Notes: generated by a model not told the origin, from the sequence alone. 64,000 nucleotides of DNA from Eopsaltria australis (GCA_034509425.1 JAVTVJ010000072.1:4464001-4528000); one strand, 5' to 3'. Counted from the stretch's first letter, positions 26,375-38,275 are shown. Numbers and translations are program-made.

Positions 26375-26392
26375 CTGGCTCTGGCTCTGGCT
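26375..26392. repeat. Simple repeat (CTGGCT)3
   Basis: Three perfect hexamer units. Confidence 0.9.
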
Positions 26393-26830
26393 CTCTACTC
26401 TTAGAAATTTTCTCAACTGCAGCACAATTTCAAAAGTCCTGAACTTATGTAAGGCTACACAATTAGGCAACATATTAGTACAATTTTTGAAGAGGTAATT
26501 TTGTATTATTTTGTGAGATGATGTGCACAGAAATGAGCAGAACCACAGCTTGGCCTGTCATATGGGGTGTGTCACCATGCCCCAGTTTCAAGATCTAGGT
26601 AGCCAGCCTTTCCAGTCACTAAGAGACTTACTGCATGTGTGTGTCAAAGTCCTGCTGTCTCTCTCTCATGCAATAGTCATTCAGCTCTTTTTCAGCACCT
26701 TTTTCAAGGTTCTGACTCTTGTTCTTCTGTTAGAAGAGAGGGAAAAATATGCTTCTTTTGTGAGAAATTTACATTGCCCAGCAAACTGTCTAAATCAACA
26801 GCCCATTTCTGGGGATGAGGGCACATTCAT

Positions 26831-26880
26831 GTATTGATATATTGATATTCATTGATACATATATTTGTATTGATATATAG
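26831..26880. repeat. AT-rich minisatellite, ATTGATAT-type
   Basis: Irregular repeats of 'attgatat' and 'gtattgatatat' over about 50 bases. Confidence 0.8.
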
Positions 26881-29800
26881 ATGCTGCATTCCAAAAGAAA
26901 TGCTAGAAGTGTTCAACTCAAAGTGTAATGATGTATTTTAGGAAAAAAATGAATAGACAGGCAAAGAGTCAGGAATAACAAGACCCAGCAAGTGCATGGG
27001 GTTTTGGGATGCTTGTGATCTGTTGTCCTGTAAGGCAGAATAGATTAAATAATAGGGAGCATGACCTGAAACAACAGCCTGAAATCCTGAGCATGGCAAA
27101 ATCAATCTAAGCCTATAGCAAGGCACATGGCTTCACAGCTCCAAGGTTTTTTGAACTACATTTGAAAGCACCTTAAATCTGAAATTCATGAGGTGAACAT
27201 TTTTATTTAAGTTATGTGAGTCAGATGGAAAAATCAACCACTTCGTCCTTCCTGCTTTTGAAAAGAAGTCAAACTTTTTAGTTTCTTTTTAATAAAAATG
27301 TCTTTGCAGATGTCTTCAAGTCTTTTGTTAAAACCTGACATTTGGAAATGTTGTCCATGAACACAAAAGTCAATTTGAAACAGTTTTATTCAGGCAGAAC
27401 ATGCTATTTTCCTGATGCTCAGTTCCTAATTAGTAGTTAAACATCTAAGCTCTTATATTAAGACAAAGTTAGCTTAATTAAAATTATATATTCTTCAAAA
27501 AACATCACTCGCAAAAACTAACATCGACTGTTTCTTTTTATTAAAGTTCCAGATGTGCTAACATGTATATATTAAGTCAATATGACATGAAGTGACAATA
27601 CTACTTTTTTAGCTATGGGCTCTGTTAAGCACATTTTTGTAAAGTATTACACCTGTGCATAAGAGCTGCTTGAATAAAGAACAAGGTGAACAGTAGTTTA
27701 CTAAGAATTAAGAACCTAGGATTAATCAACCTGCCTGCACCTCAGTCTCAAACCAACAGTTTCATATTTATAAGAAGCAGACGACCACCCTGAAGGGCAA
27801 TCCAATATTTTTTATGAAAACAAATAATGATGAATGAATGAAGAGCTCATACATTTAGTATGAAGTCCTGAAAATGCTGGTATTCTTTTTTCTTCTCCTT
27901 TTTTTAAAAATTTCTCTGAGTACTCTGAATATTTTTATTCCTGTAGGATAAGAGACTAATAAAAAGTTTAGGAACAAAAAGTTAATAATTTTATTTAATT
28001 TAAAATTCTCTCAGATTGTCCTTTATACAGAGGGGAAAATAAATACAGAATGTGACATATTATTATTTCTTCACTTTTTTTTGCTAACATTTTCAGTAGA
28101 AGAGAGTAAGCTAATCATTTTGCTAATGGAAGATGGCAACAGTTTAAAATATGAGAAAAAGTAGGATTTTTCTATTATTATTTCTTAAAGAAAACTGATC
28201 GTCAACATAGTTTTTTGTCTGTGCTAACTAGAATATCCAAATAAAAATATTTTCTCAAGGGATTTTCACGACTTTTGATTTTCTATAATGCTGCTGAGGA
28301 TATATTGATTGCAATGTCTTTATGCTAGCTGGAGATCATGAGAGACACTTAGTTCTCTTTGTCAGCTATGTGGAAACTCCACAGTCTGAAATGTGACTGT
28401 CCAGTGTGCAGGTGTCACAGAGCATTTGTGCAGCAAATATGACTCATGCCCTTGTCCATAGCTTTGCTTTCTGACCAGATTTACTTGGCTCACCGAATTT
28501 ATGAGATAACTGAGCACTGAGATACCTAACCTTTAAAAAATTCTGAGTTTGTCTTTAAATTACTTTTTTATTTAGTTTTAGGTTCATGGGTATTTCAACT
28601 AGAAGTCTTATAATCCCTTAAAAACTGCTACTGCCAAAATGGAGATTTATGCACTCAGACAGAGGTAGTGAATTTTGGATACAAGAATAAAATTGAGATA
28701 GGCTTGCTATCCATGGGAGAAAAGGTTCAGTTTTTAATGAAGGCTTAGGATATGTTTTGCAGTGTTTGTGAACTGTCTTGTTCTAGTGATCTCAGAAAGA
28801 GCACTATATGATTGTCTCAGGCACACAATACTTTCATTTCGTATCAGCAAATGGCTTTAAATACTGAAGGCTAGTAGAAATGCATTTATTCAATAATATG
28901 CAAAGCAAATGAGGAAGTCTGCACAGAAAGTGTTCTGCTCTGTATAGCAAGGATACATATATTTTTCAGAGTTGCACAAGATTTCACTGCACAATTTCCA
29001 TTCAAGCCAAAGGGGCTTGTGCAGGCCTAATTCCCAGAAAGCTCACAGGAAAATTATTCAAGGGACAGATTATACAGTACGCCTTAACAGCACTAATAAA
29101 AACAGCCATTAAAATCTATACTCATACTTTGCCACCCATTTTTCATTTACCACAAGACCTTGGACTGTCTCTCACTGCTTCTGTCAGAAAGAATTATCCC
29201 TGGCCACAGCAAGAAGCTTTAGCACAATACATTTCTTGTCTTCTGCAATGTGAGCTTGTTAATCTTGTCACTGCTATATGTAAGGTTTATATGACTTTTT
29301 TACTGCTTTTATTCAAAAACCCTGCTCAAGATTGTAATTTTATTTGCTTCAAATTGATTACCCTTTTATGTTCTCTTTCTGTAAGCACCGAAGACCTCTT
29401 GTTTCTACAGGTGGGTTATGGTCATTTCAAAAATAAAGACTCAAAGATCCTTTGAAGATGAGGAATAGAGCAACACCTTACATTAACTCTAAGCAAGGAC
29501 AAAAGTATCAAAAAGCACCTGCTTGCAAGGTAGACTTTCATAGACTCTGTAGACTTCTCTAACACATTTTATTTGACAAGTCACTGCTAGCTGAAGATAC
29601 TGAGGAAATCCTAATATATCAAGGAAATAATTGGCTGAAAATTCTATTTTCTTGTCTATCTCAGGAAAGACAGGATATTTGCAGAAACTGAGGTTCTTCC
29701 CCTACTCCAGGTAAGCACCTACCCATGGTAACAGGAAAACTCTTTTTTCCAGTGCTACTTCTTTCTGAGTATTTTTGGTTCTGTGTTATTCAGGGTGTGG

Positions 29801-31001
29801 ATCTCAGAAGAAAAAATTTCTAGGATGTTTTATGTCTTTTTTTTTTTAGAAATAAAAACCATGGAACATTAGGGGACAGCTTACTACTGTTCTTAATAAG
29901 CAGCACAGCCTGTCTTCAGTGCTGTGTACAAGCTTGTGGACTGTTACTTTCTTTGAGCACCAACTTTGGTGATCTTTCACATATGGATAAGGCTTGGATT
30001 TTTTTTAGTCTTTTTGTTTTCATCTTGATAGCATTTTGGTTGCCTGGATATCCTATTTAATCCTTTTTTTGCTTCATTGTTTTTATATCTCCCCTCCATC
30101 CTTATCCCTCATATTCTTTTTCTTCAGCAACTTTTTCTAACACAATCCTATTCTCTTATCTTCCCATGTTTTTGTTCCTTTTCCCATTTCAAGCTCACTA
30201 TTTTCCTGTCATCCCCATTGTACATTATTATTGTGTCTTTAAAAGCAAGGAAAATAAATTAATAATGTAACTCTGCTTCAGCACAGTTTCTGTGTGTGTT
30301 TGCACATATGTAAATATACATATTAAAAGTTCTATATTAGAAGTATCATTTAGTGTGTATATCATGGTGTTACTGTTTACAGGACAGTGTGTGTAAGTAC
30401 TGAGGCATGGTTTCTCTTCAGAGGTTGTCTGCCAAAATTGCCTAGACAATCCTGTCTTGGCCCCTTAGGGCATTTTTCACCCTAGCAGCAAAAGGATGAG
30501 AGCTGTGGGGAATGCAGAGCTGCTGTGCAAAGATTGCTGAAGGACAGAGACCTCTCCTGTTCTGGCTACTGAAGAAATGAGAGTAAATACCCAAGTTTGT
30601 GCCTTGTCAGTCTGCAGCACTGCCTGTGTAAAAGTGCTCATTTGCAGCACTGAGGGGGTCTCTGAAATGCATGTTTTCATGAGGCAGAGACAAATGGAGA
30701 AATGACAGAGGATAAAGAAAACAAGTGTGTCCTTGATCTTGTTTTTACTACCATCAGAAGATTCTCCTACTGGCTTCAAACACAACAGCAAAAAGGGATC
30801 ATGGATATTTAAGGGAGAAGAGACGGTTCATTTGTTGACAAAAACAGAGTAGGGAAACCAATAAAATCTTAAAAGCTTGGAATGAACTGAAGAATTCTTG
30901 ATTTTATTCAAAACTTCTTTTTAGCATGATTTTCCTGTTTCATTGTCCTTTCTTTGTAGAGCTATGGATAAAGCAGGAATGGTGAGGTTGCACTGAATGT
31001 G

Positions 31002-31478
31002 TCAAAACTGATGACAGTTCAAAGAAATCTCAGTCCTTCGCAGGCATAACTTTAATGAGTGTGATGCCTTGACTCCTCCAGTCTCATGATTACACCTTCT
31101 GTCTAAAGTGTGGTCTAATTTATTCTGTACAAGATAGGCTCTTCCTGTGTAGCTCAGAATATGTAGTCCCTGCTCCAAGTTACTGTACTCTGCAATGGCA
31201 AAAGTCATATGTCTCCCATTAATTAAATAGATGGTACCTAGGATGGTTCTCTTAGGAGCAAGGCATACAAGCACCAAAGAGGTGGTGGCCAGGGAGCACG
31301 TGGTAGGAAGACAATTCACTGATCCTAGATAACAGTTTTGTGTTAAAATATCAGTCAAGGTTATAGATTGCCCCAGGTAAATCTCACATCTGTCTGAGAC
31401 CATCCAGACCTCTGATCTCAACCTTGTGTACTTAAATGGCCTGAATAGGAAGTTATTGACTAATCTAGGATGAAACAC
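31002..31478 (-). other. Open frame of 158 codons, unidentified
   Basis: One of the longest open frames not explained by a CR1 element or the CpG-rich island. The translation has a moderately hydrophobic middle part ('CSLATTSLVLVCLAP') and no signal peptide, zinc-finger, kinase or retroviral motif that I recognise. I see no convincing splice sites at its ends. In 128 kb of two-strand AT-rich sequence about one frame of this length is expected by chance, so coding status is doubtful. Confidence 0.15.
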
Positions 31479-31867
31479 CTACTTCTTATTTGAGTTTAAA
31501 CTGATGATTACTGGTGTGGTCCCATGAAAAAAGGTAGGTTCAGAGTAGTTAAGCCTCTTTACAAAATTCTTTTTCCTGCTTTTTTTATCCTGAAAACTCT
31601 AAAACTAAACAAATTGTGGTATCTGTCTCTAATATGTGACAGTTAATAAAGCTAATCATCTTAGCGAAAAATTGTCTTGGGGATTAATTGCTCATAGAAA
31701 TGTTAATGAAGATTGCGTTTAGTACTAATCCAATTCTGTGAGGTTTGGAAAGCTGTTAATCTGAACTCAGAGTTGAAAAGAAAGATTGCATTGGGTTGCT
31801 GGTTTGGGGTTATGTTTTACCTCTCACAAACCCCACAAAGTGTGCAGAATATCTCTTACCACTGAAA

Positions 31868-32003
31868 ATCCAACTCAAGGCCAGGTTGGACAGAGCTCCG
31901 AGCAACCTGTTCTAATGAAAGGTGTCCCTATCCACATCAGGGGAGTTGGAACTTGATCTTTAAGCTCCCTTCCAACCCAGGCTATTCTATTATTGTATGA
32001 AGC
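31868..32003 (+). mobile_element. CR1 LINE, 3' end
   Basis: Contains 'caaggccaggttggacagag', 'gagcaacctgttctaatg', 'ggggagttggaacttgat' and 'cccttccaacccaggcta', ending in a worn tail 'ttctattattgtatga'. This is the last 130 bases or so of an avian CR1, 5'-truncated. Confidence 0.9.
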
Positions 32004-33404
32004 CTCAGCTGTACCTACAGGATATTTGTTCTGGTTTTTGCTTTTTTTATTAATTTTTTTTTTATACGGTCTCATGTTGTTATACTAATAACTAGCCATT
32101 TCTAGTATAACAGATTCAGGTTCCTTGATGCTAATTGGACATGTTGAGAAATTTTGTCAGAGAAGGAGATAATTAGGATGCATCATTAGCTTCTGTGTTG
32201 CTTATATTCATTAAACTGTATTTCCCTCCTTCTTTAAAAATTTATTTATGGTTGTTTCTCCTTGGGCTTTTCTCTGTGATGTTCTCAACACATCCCACTG
32301 TTTGAATTTTTGTTGACCTTTCAATCTTGAAAGCACTTGGAATCTCATGGGATACAGGCTCCAGAGAAAAGTATAAAAGCAGATTTACCTTGTTGAACCA
32401 GCTAAAGCACAGCTGCCTGAAAGCATCATGCAGTGGATCAGTAGGTATTTAGCTCAAATTTTCTCTACAAACATTGCCACATAATCCAGACATGATGCAT
32501 GCTGATCTTTGTGCCTCAAGCAGTCCAACTTGCAATTCCACAGTAGATTTTAGAATGTTATTTCTATTCAGAGGAAAAAAGGCAACAACAGTAAATACAG
32601 AAGCCAAATGGATTTGTATTTTCAGAATGAAGCCTTATTCTGTGAAATCAAAAGTATCAATTTCACAAGATTTGTAAACTATTTTTTTAACAGTTTCTGG
32701 GATTTAGGTTCCTCATGAGCAATTCCAGAAATCTTCAGCTTTCCAAGGAGTAATTCAGTATTCTTCTGGTAGTAGATTTTTATTTTTCTTCTTGTAAGAC
32801 TTGTGGAAAAGAATTTCTTTAATGCTAGAGTTACATGGGACAGTCCTTTCCCTAAGTAACATAAATCCTGTCTTGACTCAATTTTTGTTTATACTTTGAT
32901 TCTTTTAGTTCACCTTAGGCAAATAAACCTAAACAGTATAATAGATCAGTATTTCTAAGGAAAAAGACTGAGCTTGATTGAATCTTAGTATATTGACTTC
33001 CACACCTGATTATGCTACTTAGCTGTAAACAACCCTGTTTTTATGAAGGTAAAGCAGAATATGCAAGTTTAGTCCTTTCATTAAGGGACAAACTTGAAAA
33101 CACCTTTCAAGGATTAGTGTAATAAATATATTTGAAAATTACTATAATAAATAAAACTGTTATAAGATGCACAGTTATGAATATTTATGCAAGTATGCAT
33201 CCAAGAAAAAAAAAAAACAGTGAGAAGAAAGAGTTTTGGGGTGGGTTGATGTTTTGCATGTGAATAGAGTCTCAAGAAGAGAAAACCCATCTTGACTCTA
33301 CATGGCATCACTTAGTGACTATCACTGTTTAGTCAGGGCACTTTTGGCACAGAAAGGAGATGACTGAAGGAGTGAAGAGCTACAGAAAGATTGCTGCAAA
33401 GAGA
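32004..33404. other. Unique DNA, no gene seen
   Basis: AT-rich, with no recognised element and only short frames. Confidence 0.6.
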
Positions 33405-33665
33405 TGAAGATCAGCCTCCTTTTTATTAGCTGTAGATCACACAAGAAACAATGGACTTTGGCCACATCAAGACATGCAATTAAGGCACTGACTGGGTGGG
33501 ATCCTCCAAAATGTGGGCAGTGAAGATCAAGGAACTACTTTCCTGGGAGATTGCAGAGCACCTATCAGTCAAGGTCTCTTACAGGAGTTTATGCAGAAGT
33601 CTGTCAGAAATGATGCTGCCCTAGAATGGACTTGATGAACAACTGAGATCCCTTGGGCCCAGTTT
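33405..33665 (+). mobile_element. Ancient CR1 LINE, 3' region
   Basis: Diverged matches to the end of an old CR1 fall in the right order: 'cacaagaaacaatggact', 'ggcagtgaagatcaagga', 'ttgcagagcacctatcag' and 'tggacttgatgaacaact', followed by 'gagatcccttgggcccag' where younger copies have 'gaggtcccttccaaccc'. No tail remains. It resembles the older CR1 types shared among reptiles more than the younger avian copies in this window. Confidence 0.6.
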
Positions 33666-33795
33666 TCATGTCTTCCCTTTTCTTTATGCTTCTTCCAGCT
33701 GACCAATACTGGAGTCTACAACCTTACCTCTACCTTACAGCAGAAACTAATTTGCTAAAGTTATAGGGAAAATAAGAAAAAAAATTACTGATGCC

Positions 33796-33816
33796 TTTAT
33801 TTATTTATTTATTTTA
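33796..33816. repeat. Simple repeat (TTTA)n
   Basis: About five TTTA units. Confidence 0.9.
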
Positions 33817-34699
33817 CAGAAACTTCAACTATTATAAACAATCATAAATTGAAAATTTGTAGAGTATTCATTACTTTTTCCCTGCAAAACAAAGACTACA
33901 TTCATTCCCCTAATAGAATAGAGAACAAAAGTGGCACAAGGTGTAAGTGGTGCCAATGGATTTGGCAGGAAGAAAGGATGGGTCTTTCCCAATGTTCAAC
34001 AGCATTTATGGGACTTAGAAAAAGATTGGGGATATGGAAGTAGGGGACAAACAAGCAAAGATAAACAGTCCCAGATACTCATCAAAGACTACAGGATTGT
34101 CCACCCGACAGAGAGGGCTGGAAGCAGCACTTTCTTGGAAATAAGAGATGATGTATTGAGAAGATGAGTTTTGCTATTTTTCACGAGTTCTCCACTCTTC
34201 ATAACAGCTGCAGTTTCTCTGCTGGTGCCAGTCTGTAGTCCAGAAGGTTCCCTTGAGCCATAATTGCTCAGTTAGATTTGCAATATCCTCTGTCTCTAGA
34301 GTTTCCAAGAAGACTCAGGAAGTAATAGCCTGAACAAGAAAAATGAGGAAACCTTACAAGAGAGCACGTACCTACAAATCAGATTCATATAGGTAAATCA
34401 TGTATGGTCTGTCATGAGAAACAGAAAAACTCCTCAATGTCTGCATATTAGGAAAATAAAAAAAACAAAATGATGAATTTTGGTGATGGAAGTAATGTGG
34501 GAGATGGACCATGAGAGAAACACAAGGATCAGTGGTGTCATATTTGATTTATGATTGGAACAAAAAGGCATGAAAAGACCCAAGGGAGAGGAGACTGGAA
34601 GTCTAGACAACAGGAATGGAGGTCAGAGAATAAAGAGCTTGCAGAAAAGTAGAGTTCATATATAATTTTTTGTCTGCTCTTTACTTAGATTAATTCAAA

Positions 34700-34795
34700 G
34701 TCTCAGCAACCAGATCTGCTCTGGTGGTGTTGGACAACATGAGCTCTGAAGATCACTTCCAACATAAATACTTTTATGATTATAATAAAGCAACT
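34700..34795 (+). mobile_element. CR1 LINE, diverged 3' end
   Basis: 'tctgctctggtggtgttgga' is followed by 'gatcacttccaacataaata' and a tail-like 'cttttatgattataataa'. This matches the layout of the CR1 terminus ('ggttggaactagatgatc...cccttccaaccc...ttctatgatt') with many substitutions. Confidence 0.5.
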
Positions 34796-36164
34796 GCAAA
34801 AGGTATTATTTCTTTGTTAAGAACATACTGCTTCTCTCTTCTCAGAGTTACTGGCTAGTGATAAACAATCCCATGATGTTTACCTAACAACTCTTTCTTT
34901 TCAGGTTTAGGCAGCATGTTTATATGTGCTATCCATTCCACTAAGCCCTGCCAAGTATGATTTTGTCCACAAAAAACAACGTTAGCCAGAACCCAACTTA
35001 ACCTGGTCTAGTGATATGACCCAATCCCATCTTGCAGCACCAACACAAAAGACAAGTAAATGCAGACCCTATCACCATGTCACTAATGCTTGATTCATAT
35101 TCTTGCACAGTTGTACAAGTTTCATGCTAAATGGAGGTTAGAGGGAATTAATTTTGTTTCACCCTCACAGCATGCTAGCAATGTGAAACATTCTAATTTA
35201 TGGAAGTATGTTTAAATTCTTACCTAAATCCTTCTAAAAGTAAAGATTATGAAACTGCAACTTGGGATCATTATGGCAGATATTTTAAATTAATGTAACT
35301 GACCATGTTCGTAGTTCTTTTATATGTGCAGAATACAAAGATTGTTTTAAAAGGGGCATAAATTCTTGTCAAGGGAACCCTGTGCTTGAAAATCTGATGG
35401 CATGGAAGGATTGAAAATACATAGGTCACAACAAACCCTTAGCTAGGGGCTCAAACTATTATCCTGAGAGACATAGTATAAAGTTGCAGGTGCAATAAAA
35501 TGCTGATGAAAAGCTCCCATTTAAGACAAGTGGCATTTGGTCACTAGGGTAGTAGTTGGCCCTGCAGCGGAATTATTTTTCTGAAGTGATAGAATTTTTT
35601 CACTTTCTGTTTCATCTTGGAAAAGAGCGATAATGTTTCATGAAGGAGATAATGAAAACCATCTAGGGAGCCATCAGACAAAGAAACTTCCAGAAGGTGA
35701 ATTTAAAAAAAAATCCATTTCTGCTTGCCTCTTATAGGTGTGAATCACAGTTTTACCACCTCCTTTGAGAAATGACAGATTTAATATATGCTCCATCTAA
35801 GCAACAGATGTGTGTGTAACACAAAAAGGTGTGGAGGGAGATTTCTTAGAAATAAAACTGCTCTGTAGAAGAGAAAATATTTGCACATAAATTTCAAAGG
35901 CTTGTTTCAGCAGATAATGCTTTCAGGCTTTCCAGGCAAAGCTAATAGTAATCACTGCTGTTAAGAGAATCAACCAGATATGGATATATGGAACAGAAAA
36001 TAGGTACAGTTACAGTTAAGATGCTTCTTTACTTAACATATGCCAATATTTTCCAATATAAAATCATTATTCTTAAAGTTGCATAATTATACAAGACAAC
36101 TAAATTCACTCCAAGCGAATATCAGAAAATCTGGGAAAATTTTAAATTCTCTAACTCTTGATAT
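34796..36164. other. Unique DNA, no gene seen
   Basis: AT-rich with only very short frames. 'aacctggtctagtg' near 35000 is a chance-length match to CR1 and was not called. Confidence 0.55.
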
Positions 36165-36715
36165 GAACATTCCATGAAAGGAAATGAAATCTTGGAATCA
36201 GAGAAGGAAGTGTAACAAATGGTCTGGAAAGGAGATATGATAAAATCAAACGGAAGTGGAAAAAATCAAAAATTGGGAAATGGAGTGACTATAACCTAAT
36301 CGATGGGGATGAAATGAGGAGCAGTGAAATGAACTGAATCTTGCCAAAATTATACAAATTGAAATCTAGAAATAACTAAATCAAGTCAAACAGAGACAAG
36401 AGAAAAACTGGTGAAGTGGAATGCTAAAAAAAAAATAAAAATGGAAAATTCTGCTCCAAAGTGGAAAAAGGAAAATGGCACGGGATGACATGAAAGTGCA
36501 GGGAAATGATGCACCAAACCTTGCCAAATTGCTTCTCATTAAAATCGCAAGATTTCATTTCCTTTTATGAAAGGAAGTGAAGCCTTGATATCAGAGAACA
36601 AAGTGAAACAAACTGACAGACAGCACTTCCAACGAAACTACACTCCATGGAAAGAAATAAAAGAAAATTCAGAAATGAAGTGATTGTAATCAAATCTAAT
36701 GAGATAACAGGAAGT
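36165..36715 (+). repeat. Unidentified purine-rich monomer repeat, left block (family 1)
   Basis: At least two diverged monomers, about 180 bases apart, share 'gggatgaaatgaggagcag' (or 'gggatgacatgaaa.tgcag'), then 'cttgccaaaatt' (36341; 36521), then a palindromic core such as 'gatttcatttcctttta' with 'tgaaaggaagtgaag' (36551-36580), then 'atcagagaacaaagtg'. The + strand is strongly A/G-rich. The first monomer recurs in inverted orientation at 38276-38560. I do not recognise the family. It could be a satellite relic or the terminal part of a non-autonomous transposon. Confidence 0.7.
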
Positions 36716-37090
36716 GCTCCCATTCTGCATGTTTTTTGTAGTTTCAGTGGCCCTGGAGGTCTAGGGTTTGTGGTTTTCCTAGGCCTAACCCTAAGGAGAA
36801 CTCTAAACCTAAGCAGAGCAGTAAAACTGCCATTTGCTGTGGTGCCAAGCAGAAAGGTGGGGAGGGAGCAATCTTTGGGCAGTGCTGTGCTCCTCTTGGC
36901 ATGCGTTTCTTAGAGCCAGGGTGCCTGGAGCTTAGGGTTTTCTCAACCCTAAGCCTATTGCAACCATAACCCAAAGTGGAGTAGTAAAAGCAGCCTTTTG
37001 CTGAGGTGCCCAGCACGTGGGTTGTGCCAAGAAGAAAGGTTTAGAGGGAGTAATCTTTGGGCAGTGGGATGTTCTTTCTTGCAGTGAAAT
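36716..37090 (+). repeat. Unidentified repeat with telomere-like hexamers (family 2)
   Basis: Two or three diverged copies share 'gtgccaagcagaaaggt' or 'gtgccaagaagaaaggt' (36841; 37024), then 'caatctttgggcagtg' or 'taatctttgggcagtg' (36870; 37051), and 'tagagccagggtgcctggag' (36911). Hexamers of the telomere type are scattered through it: 'cctaaccctaagg' at 36782-36794 and 'cttagggtt' paired with 'aaccctaag' at 36931-36953. It is not a telomere array, because the hexamers are single and placed inside a longer monomer. A further copy lies at 38038-38165. Confidence 0.65.
36931..36953. repeat. Perfect 9-bp hairpin of telomere-type hexamers
   Basis: CTTAGGGTT (36931-36939) and AACCCTAAG (36945-36953) are exact reverse complements around a 5-nt loop. 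Confidence 0.9.
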
Positions 37091-37255
37091 GCACCAAACC
37101 TTGCTGAAAATTACTCTCATTGAAATCCCCAAATCAGAAGACAGAAGAAGACATTGATGTAACAAAATGCCAGCTGAAAACATAAATTGGTATTAAATGC
37201 TATTAAAGAAAATAAAAAGTATAAATGAGGAGAATTAATTGGAACGAAGTGACTT
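37091..37255 (+). repeat. Family 1 monomer, partial copy
   Basis: 'gcaccaaaccttgctgaaaa' followed by 'actctcattgaaatccccaa' and 'atcagaagacagaagaag' matches the second half of the family 1 monomer at 36512-36600. It stops just before the CpG-rich segment. Confidence 0.6.
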
Positions 37256-37289
37256 AATAAAGAAAGATTAGTGTTCCTACTGAAGGGGC

Positions 37290-37850
37290 ATAGAAGAGCG
37301 CGCAGAGAAGGAAAACGGGAGACGGAGAGAGAACGAGAAGACAAGTACCGCATCACCGCTTCGCCTCAGGGCGCCCCGTGTCTGTCGGTCCGGCCGATGG
37401 AGCGTGCGCGCTCCTGTCACCAGCCGGGCGCGATTTCCAAGCGGCTGCGAGCAGCCTGTCCCCGGCGCTTGCCAGCACGGAGTGGCTGCTGCGGGCTTCA
37501 CCGGGCAGCGCCGGAGGCACCGCAGCAGCGGGATGAGTGCAGGCGGCGCCCGCCCCGCCGGGGAACAGCGGAGTCCGAGGCTTTCGCGGCGATGAGATGC
37601 CTCGGGCAAGCGGGGAAGAGGTGAAGCAGGGCAGGATAAGCGCGGACAGGACAGGCAGCCAGGGAAGAAGCAGCACCACAGGGAGAAAAATACGAGGAGG
37701 GAAGGCAAAGCTGACTCTCCTGGCGAGCCTTCGCTCCCTGCCAGAAAACGAGGAGAGAGGGTGTGCAGCAGGTAATTGCTTTTGTGTGCTAAGGCTCCTC
37801 CCACAGCCCAATTTACGGGGCATTTTTTCCCGGGCAACCGGTGATCTCCT
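37290..37850 (+). promoter_or_regulatory. Strong isolated CpG island, candidate promoter and first exon
   Basis: About 50 CpG dinucleotides fall in roughly 560 bases, densest at 37300-37620, while the surrounding tens of kilobases have almost none. The island holds GC-box-like sequence 'gcgcccgccccgccgggg' (about 37546-37563) and the NRF1-like palindrome 'ggagcgtgcgcgctcc' at 37399-37414. It has no TATA box. A good donor, CAG|GTAATT, lies after 37771, which fits a + strand first exon starting inside the island. Both strands are open for long stretches (145 codons on +, 225 on minus), as expected of GC-rich DNA, and neither translation is recognisable. Known bird genomics: such islands usually mark unmethylated promoters. 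Which gene or non-coding RNA it would serve cannot be told here. A GC-rich repeat unit is the alternative. Confidence 0.72.
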
Positions 37851-38037
37851 TTACCTGCAAGGGGCAATCTCTTGCAGCCCAAGAGTGGGAGATTTCTCTC
37901 TCTCCCCTGGTTCGCTGTCAAAGTCTCCGCAGGGACTGGGCTCCCCTCCATCACATGTACAGCTCCTAGAGTAAGTTTTCACTTCGTGTCTGCCTCCACG
38001 TCTGTTATTAACGGCATAAATAGAAATCAAATTACTC
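37851..38037. other. Spacer between island and repeat copy
   Basis: Composition returns towards AT-rich. A donor-like site on the minus strand, CAG|GTAAAG, lies at about 37857. Nothing else seen. Confidence 0.4.
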
Positions 38038-38170
38038 CCTCCAGGCATGGCTGGTGCCAAGGAGCAATGCTGGGGCAGTGCCACGGTCCCCTTGACATGC
38101 CTTTTGTAGCTGCAGTGTCCTTGGAGCTTTGTGGTTTATTGTGGTTTTCTGAAACGATGTGAAAACAATA
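38038..38170 (+). repeat. Family 2 repeat copy
   Basis: 'ggtgccaaggagcaatgctg', then 'gggcagtgccacggtcccct', 'tgacatgccttttgtagc' and 'ggagctttgtggtttattgt' align in order with the copies at 36720-36790 and 36838-36950. It is a direct repeat across the CpG island. Confidence 0.65.
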
Positions 38171-38275
38171 GAATAGAACGGGATGACATGAAGAGCAGGG
38201 AAATAGACCAAACCTTGCCGAATTGATCCTCATTGAAGTTGCACGATTTCATTTCCTTTAATGAAATGAAGGGAA
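38171..38275 (+). repeat. Family 1 repeat copy, direct
   Basis: 'gggatgacatgaagagcagg', then 'gaccaaaccttgccgaattg' and 'atttcatttcctttaatgaa' match the monomer at 36482-36580 in the same orientation. Confidence 0.75.

Larger units (their letters stand above)
24986..31001. other. Unique AT-rich DNA with small simple repeats
   Basis: No gene recognised. It contains a (CTGGCT)3 run at 26375-26392 and an AT-rich minisatellite at 26831-26880. The stretch 27430-27660 is AT-rich with many TAAT cores. Frames at 26523-26837, 29129-29455 and 30477-30791 have no domain I recognise. Confidence 0.55.

Noticed and set aside
34980..35040. Another CR1 fragment ('aacctggtctagtg')
   Set aside because: The match is only 14 bases and flanking sequence does not continue the element.
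36755..36960. Interstitial telomere array
   Set aside because: The TTAGGG-type hexamers are single and scattered inside a longer monomer; there is no tandem run.
37277..37954. 225-codon minus-strand open frame and 145-codon + strand frame in the CpG-rich segment
   Set aside because: GC-rich DNA has few stop codons, so long frames on both strands are expected. The translations are low-complexity Pro/Arg/Ser-rich and match no family I recognise.
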